From Planctomycetaceae bacterium (GTDB taxonomy: Bacteria > Planctomycetota > Phycisphaerae > Phycisphaerales > SM1A02), in assembly GCA_947474065.1 (NCBI GenBank), contig CANJHD010000005.1:1-64000 (forward strand): a DNA stretch of 64,000 nucleotides, read 5' to 3'. A program made the translations under genes and the position numbers. Of the stretch, positions 59,533-64,000 are shown piece after piece (within the stretch, counting starts at the first letter, position 1; each line of letters starts with the position of its first letter). The notes under the pieces are model-generated. The model ran no database searches and was not told the origin of the DNA. It saw nothing but the letters and a program-made list of their open reading frames with translations.

Positions 59533-61074
59533 ATGCCCGCTTACATCACCACGCCCATCTACTACGTCAACGACCGACCGCACATCGGCCACGCCTACAC
59601 CACCACCGTCTGCGATGTATGGGCACGCGCCATGCGCCTGCGCGGTGAGGATGTCTTCTTCCTAACCGGCACCGACGAACACGGCGTAAAGGTGGAAAAG
59701 AGCGCTGCTACCAAGGGCGTCACCCCGCAAGCGCTCGCAGATGAAAATGCCGCTGAGTTTCAGCGCGTTCTCAAAGTATTCGGTCTGACGAATGATGATT
59801 TCATCCGTACCACCGAACCTCGCCATGAGAAGCAGGTGCAGTACTTCGTCAAGCGTCTCTTGGATGCTGGGAGCGTCTACCTCGGCACCTTCGAAGGCTG
59901 GTATGACGAAGGCCAGGAGGAGTATTACACAGAGACGCGCGCTAAAGAACTGGACTACAAGAGCCCGATCAGCGGTCGACCGCTTACCCGTGCAACCGAG
60001 CAGAACTATTACTTCAAGTTGAGTTCGTTTCAGAAGCGGCTTGAAGACTTCTTTGCTGCTAACCCTGATTTCGTGCAGCCCGCTGCGCGCCGAAACGAAG
60101 TGCTCGGACGCCTGCGCGATGGTCTCCAAGATGTTCCTGTGACGCGCACGAACTTTACTTGGGGCATTCCGTTTCCTGGCGATGAGAAGCATGTCATCTA
60201 TGTGTGGATTGACGCGCTCTTCAACTACATCACCGCGCTTGGCCTTGGTGAGCCTGGCGGCTTACTCGCCACGCAGCGCGCCAAGTACTGGCCCGCTGCG
60301 TACCACGTGATCGGCAAAGAGATTCTTTGGTTCCACGCAGTCATCTGGCCAGCGCTCCTGATGGCGCTCGAACTCCCCATGCCGCGCCGCATTCACGCGC
60401 ACAGCTTCTGGATTGCCGACGGTCAGAAGATGTCGAAGTCCATGGGTAATTTCGTGGATCTCCCTACTATTGAGGGCTACTTTGCCAAGTACGGCTTAGA
60501 TGCTTGGCGCTGGTACATGGCCACGCAGGGTCCGCTGCAAGCAAGCGATTCTGATTTCCGCGCGCAACACTTTCATGAGACCTACACCAGTGAGCTCGTG
60601 AATGTGGTTGGCAACTGCCCAAGCCGCGTCACTGCCATGATCAGTAAATACTTTGAAGGCAAGATGCCCGCAGACAGCCAAGCGGGCGGCGAATGGCCAG
60701 CGAAGTGTGCTGCTGCAGTGGCACAGTGGAGTGCTGCGATTGATGAACTTGATCTTGTTGGCGCGGCGCAGGCTGCAATGAGTTTGTTGCGCGAGGTGGA
60801 CGCGTTTATTCACCGCACCGAGCCATTCAAGTTGGCGAAGGACCCCGCGCGTACTGGTGAACTGTGCAGCATCTTGGCGCAGTGCGCCGAAACGGTGCGC
60901 ATTGCCGGCGTCATGCTTGAGCCATTCCTGCCGGAGAAGATGGCCGAACTACGCATCGCGCTTGGCCAGGGTGACGCGCCTGCAGCAACCATGGCGGAGC
61001 GCACGACCTGGGGGCGGATTGCCGCAGGAACGCAGCTCGTGAAGTGTGCATTGTTTCCACGCGTCGAAGTGTAA
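59533..61074 (+). CDS. metG: methionyl-tRNA synthetase
   Basis: ITTPIYYVNDRPHIGHAYTTTVCDVWARAMRLRG, FLTGTDEHGVKVEKSA, GQKMSKSMGN. Confidence 0.95.
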   Translation: MPAYITTPIYYVNDRPHIGHAYTTTVCDVWARAMRLRGEDVFFLTGTDEHGVKVEKSAATKGVTPQALADENAAEFQRVLKVFGLTNDDFIRTTEPRHEKQVQYFVKRLLDAGSVYLGTFEGWYDEGQEEYYTETRAKELDYKSPISGRPLTRATEQNYYFKLSSFQKRLEDFFAANPDFVQPAARRNEVLGRLRDGLQDVPVTRTNFTWGIPFPGDEKHVIYVWIDALFNYITALGLGEPGGLLATQRAKYWPAAYHVIGKEILWFHAVIWPALLMALELPMPRRIHAHSFWIADGQKMSKSMGNFVDLPTIEGYFAKYGLDAWRWYMATQGPLQASDSDFRAQHFHETYTSELVNVVGNCPSRVTAMISKYFEGKMPADSQAGGEWPAKCAAAVAQWSAAIDELDLVGAAQAAMSLLREVDAFIHRTEPFKLAKDPARTGELCSILAQCAETVRIAGVMLEPFLPEKMAELRIALGQGDAPAATMAERTTWGRIAAGTQLVKCALFPRVEV

Positions 61075-61097
61075 AAATTAGGGCACGGCGACGCCGC

Positions 61098-61114
61098 TCA
61101 TCATTGAATGATGA
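61098..61114. repeat. perfect 17-nt palindrome in the metG/carbonic anhydrase convergent intergenic region
   Basis: TCATCATTGAATGATGA, followed by direct repeat ATTAACGCT (61117-61125, 61127-61135). Confidence 0.8.
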
Positions 61115-61165
61115 CGATTAACGCTCATTAACGCTGATCAATACGAAGCGAACCGGATCAGCCCA

Positions 61166-61876
61166 TCAATCCATGAACCGCACGTGACCTGTGTCGACGT
61201 CGTACATGGCGCCCAAGATGGTCAATTCGCCCGCCTTTTCTGCGTCGCGCAGCAGTGCGCTGTCCGTTCGCAACTTCTGCATCTGATGACGAACATTCGC
61301 TTCGCAGCAGGTCGTGACAAGTTCGAACGATGCAGTATCAGTGGGGGCCTTAAGAACGCCCTTCAAGCCTGGTTGAATCGCCGCGGCAAGCGATGCCATG
61401 TTGCTCGGCAGTGGCTTTCCTTTGATCGTCGCCTCCACGGCGCCGCACTTGGTGTGACCAAGCACCACAATCGTGTGCATGCCGAGCGCCTTCAGGCCGT
61501 ACTCAAATGTGCCGTTACCTTCAGTTGTTTCGATGTTTCCTGCTACGCGCACGACAAAGAGGTCGCCGACACCTTGGTCGAAGATGAGCTCCACTGGAAC
61601 GCGTGAATCAGCACAAGACAAGATTCCAACGGACGGGCTCTGGCCATAGGTACCAGTCTTGATGACAGATGATTGCTGCCAAGCATGCGCCTCCATGCCA
61701 CCATCAAGGAACCGCTTGTTGCCAGCTTCCAGTTCAGAGCGTGCTGCATGCGGCGCAATGCCGCTAACGCCCATTGACTGGGAACGCGAGACTTGGCTTG
61801 ATGATGTTGCCGCGCAACCGCACAGGGTGAGAGCAACAAGGAATCCGGCCGTCTTCATGTATGTATTGATTGGCAT
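61166..61876 (-). CDS. beta-class carbonic anhydrase, predicted exported/lipoprotein
   Basis: GILSCADSRVPVELIFDQGVGDLFVVRVAGN, VVLGHTKCGAVEA; N-terminal MKTAGFLVALTLCGC. Confidence 0.9.
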   Translation of the reverse strand: MPINTYMKTAGFLVALTLCGCAATSSSQVSRSQSMGVSGIAPHAARSELEAGNKRFLDGGMEAHAWQQSSVIKTGTYGQSPSVGILSCADSRVPVELIFDQGVGDLFVVRVAGNIETTEGNGTFEYGLKALGMHTIVVLGHTKCGAVEATIKGKPLPSNMASLAAAIQPGLKGVLKAPTDTASFELVTTCCEANVRHQMQKLRTDSALLRDAEKAGELTILGAMYDVDTGHVRFMD

Positions 61877-62001
61877 AGTGCGGGCAGACTAGCAAATTGC
61901 TGGAGCGCGTATCCACCGAGAAAATCGCGGAAATCTTACTGCAAATCCATCTTCTTCGAAATACATCGCCTAGAAACGCATCTGCGTAGAACATCACCTG
62001 C

Positions 62002-63282
62002 CTAGAACATCACCTGCACCTGCGAAATGAAACTCGCATTGTTCTTCGCGCTCGAAATTCCCAGTCCGCCCGCCACTTGGCCAATGCCATTAATTTCGCT
62101 GCCACCAAACGGAACGATTGCCTTGCATGTGAACTTCAATCGCGCGCCTTGCACGTACCAATTGAACCCGGCTTGCGCGATCCATGGCACATCGGCTGTC
62201 TCCATCCAGCATGCCTCGGCAAAGGCCTCGATCTTCGGCGCCACGAATGCAGCGATCTGGAAATTGCTTCCAAGTGACCACTCTGGAATCGGGGCGCCCG
62301 CGGCATCTCGCATCCAGACGAACTGACCTTCAAGCGACCAGCCTCCAAAGCGTGCTGTGGCATCAGCCGTTACGCCCGCAGCACTCGGAGTTGGCGGTGA
62401 TGTCGGATTGTCGGCGCGCCCATTGCTCCAGACGGAAGCCAAACCAAGCACCAGGCTCGGATCACTTCCAATGACGGACGACTCCATCTCGTAGTCCTCC
62501 CACTTGCCGCCCAATTGATAATCAATCCGACCTGCGACGGCGTAACTGAGATTGGTATCCGCATTCCATTCACTGTTCGGATCAGAAAGTTGGCTGTAAG
62601 TACCCGCGCGCAAGCGAAACGCGCTGTCCTTCAACTCAATCGATACACCTGGCTCGCGACCAACGCCAAATCGATAATTGAAGATCGAGTAATCCCCGGC
62701 AGTCAAACTGCATCCCTCAAAGTAGGTGCTGTCGAGATCCCAAGGAACATTGTGATTTCCAATGAGAACACTGACTCCGCTACCAAAGTCTTTCTTGATG
62801 TAGGCGTACACCGGCTGAAACGTCCCAGGATTGGTTGCCCACCTATCCGGCTGCGAGTCATACTGAAACATCAACAGCCACGACACCGAATGGTCAACCG
62901 CTGTTCCTGACATAATGAGATTGACGCGCCGCATCTCCATACCCCATCGCGTCTGAACGTCTTCCGAAGATGAACCGTCGCCATATGCCGATGAATAGAC
63001 AAACTTCACCTGCTGTGTGACGCCGAATGTCATCGTCCAGTTCCCGTCATCACTTGCTACTGATAGCCCCGCGCTGTAATCGCTTCGCCATCGCTTCCCA
63101 GACTCACTGAGTCTCGTAGACGAATCGGCGAGCACATCGCGCACAATGTCCTGGACCTGCTCTGCACGTGCACGATCAATCCATCCCTCTGTGTCAACGC
63201 GACGAATCTCCGCCAATTCAGTGCGTAACGCCGCTAGTTCCCGCTGTACATCAAGGACATCCATTGGTGGCGACTCAAACAT
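62002..63282 (-). CDS. porin-like outer membrane beta-barrel protein (phosphate-selective porin O/P-like), no visible signal peptide
   Basis: N-terminal coiled-coil LDVQRELAALRTELAEIRR; alternating beta strands; C-terminal Phe (SQVQVMF). Confidence 0.65.
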   Translation of the reverse strand: MFESPPMDVLDVQRELAALRTELAEIRRVDTEGWIDRARAEQVQDIVRDVLADSSTRLSESGKRWRSDYSAGLSVASDDGNWTMTFGVTQQVKFVYSSAYGDGSSSEDVQTRWGMEMRRVNLIMSGTAVDHSVSWLLMFQYDSQPDRWATNPGTFQPVYAYIKKDFGSGVSVLIGNHNVPWDLDSTYFEGCSLTAGDYSIFNYRFGVGREPGVSIELKDSAFRLRAGTYSQLSDPNSEWNADTNLSYAVAGRIDYQLGGKWEDYEMESSVIGSDPSLVLGLASVWSNGRADNPTSPPTPSAAGVTADATARFGGWSLEGQFVWMRDAAGAPIPEWSLGSNFQIAAFVAPKIEAFAEACWMETADVPWIAQAGFNWYVQGARLKFTCKAIVPFGGSEINGIGQVAGGLGISSAKNNASFISQVQVMF

Positions 63283-63288
63283 GGGAGC

Positions 63289-64000
63289 CTATTTATTTAC
63301 TAGGCGAATGCCGGGCTTTGTGAATTCAATTTTGCGCTCGCGCAACAATCTTCCAAGCGCTTGCTTAAAGGCCTTTTTGCTCACGCCGAAGCGAAGGCGG
63401 ATTGAATCTGGGGTGCTTTCGTCGTCCATGTTCAACTGCCCATCCGTCCGCGCAAGCATTGCAAGCACCTGCTCCGTGAGCGGCCCGACGCGCTGGTATC
63501 CCGCAGCATCAAGGCCAAGATCTACCTTGCGGTCCTCGCGCACCGCGCGGACAAAGCACTTCAGTTGCTGCCCATACTTGATCGTGTGCGCCGCGCCATC
63601 GTGGTACAGCAGACCGCGATGCTTGTTCTCGACAATGACATTGAATCCAAGTGGCGTCTTCGCAAACACAAGAACACTGACTTCTTGACCCTCGCGGTAC
63701 GCCGGAACATCCGCGCTGAAATGTTTATCGACACGCGCGCTCGCAATGATTCGATTGGTGCGATCGTCCATCAGCACCGCCACCACTACGCGTTGACCCA
63801 AACGCACCGGCGAACCCTGCTCGCGGAACGGAAGCAACAAGTCCTTGGAAAGTCCCCAGTCCAAGAATGCACCGGCGTTCTCACTGATGTCTCTCACCTC
63901 CATGCACGCGAACCCGCCCACCATTGCGAGCGGTGATTCCGTGGTAGCAACCAGTCGATCCTCGGAGTCACGGTAGAGAAAGACATCGATCGAATCTTTA
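63289..64000 (-). CDS. CvfB-like S1-type RNA-binding protein; N-terminus beyond window end
   Basis: ENAGAFLDWGLSKDLLLPFREQ, Lys/Arg-rich winged-helix C-terminus; frame stays open to 64000 (KDSIDVFLYRDSEDRLVATTESPLA). Confidence 0.8.
   Translation of the reverse strand, partial: KDSIDVFLYRDSEDRLVATTESPLAMVGGFACMEVRDISENAGAFLDWGLSKDLLLPFREQGSPVRLGQRVVVAVLMDDRTNRIIASARVDKHFSADVPAYREGQEVSVLVFAKTPLGFNVIVENKHRGLLYHDGAAHTIKYGQQLKCFVRAVREDRKVDLGLDAAGYQRVGPLTEQVLAMLARTDGQLNMDDESTPDSIRLRFGVSKKAFKQALGRLLRERKIEFTKPGIRLVNK

Overview
The window is a high-GC chromosomal segment. The gene families point to a planctomycete of Phycisphaerae type: GC-type dockerins, a PEP-CTERM-like anchor, TIGR02999-like ECF sigma factors, TPR-fused Ser/Thr kinases and VCBS/Cys-rich surface proteins. 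This lineage call is inference from family content. Most of the window is ordinary housekeeping and accessory coding: gabD-like, mscL, fumC, folP, aroC, fused aroDE, phhA, an RND efflux trio, pepP-like, thiC with a TPP riboswitch, argS, rex, metF, metG, a beta-carbonic anhydrase and a CvfB-like gene cut by the window end. No rRNA, convincing tRNA, CRISPR array or intact IS element was recognised. The most unusual region is the A+T-richer island at about 1.35-3.85 kb. It encodes a 158-aa protein with the three motifs of HUH rolling-circle Rep endonucleases in order, beside a repeat- and palindrome-rich non-coding stretch, four TTACCCA repeats in alternating orientation and a strong + strand terminator; I propose it as a small undescribed or degenerate Rep-type mobile element. 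Other points of interest are a RibBA whose GTP cyclohydrolase II half has lost its zinc cysteines, a tandem trypsin-like protein whose second domain is degenerate and appears split by a PDZ domain, a PGRP/amidase-2 protein lacking two zinc ligands, a collagen-like Gly-Pro tract inside a membrane protein, and a porin-like ORF without a signal peptide.
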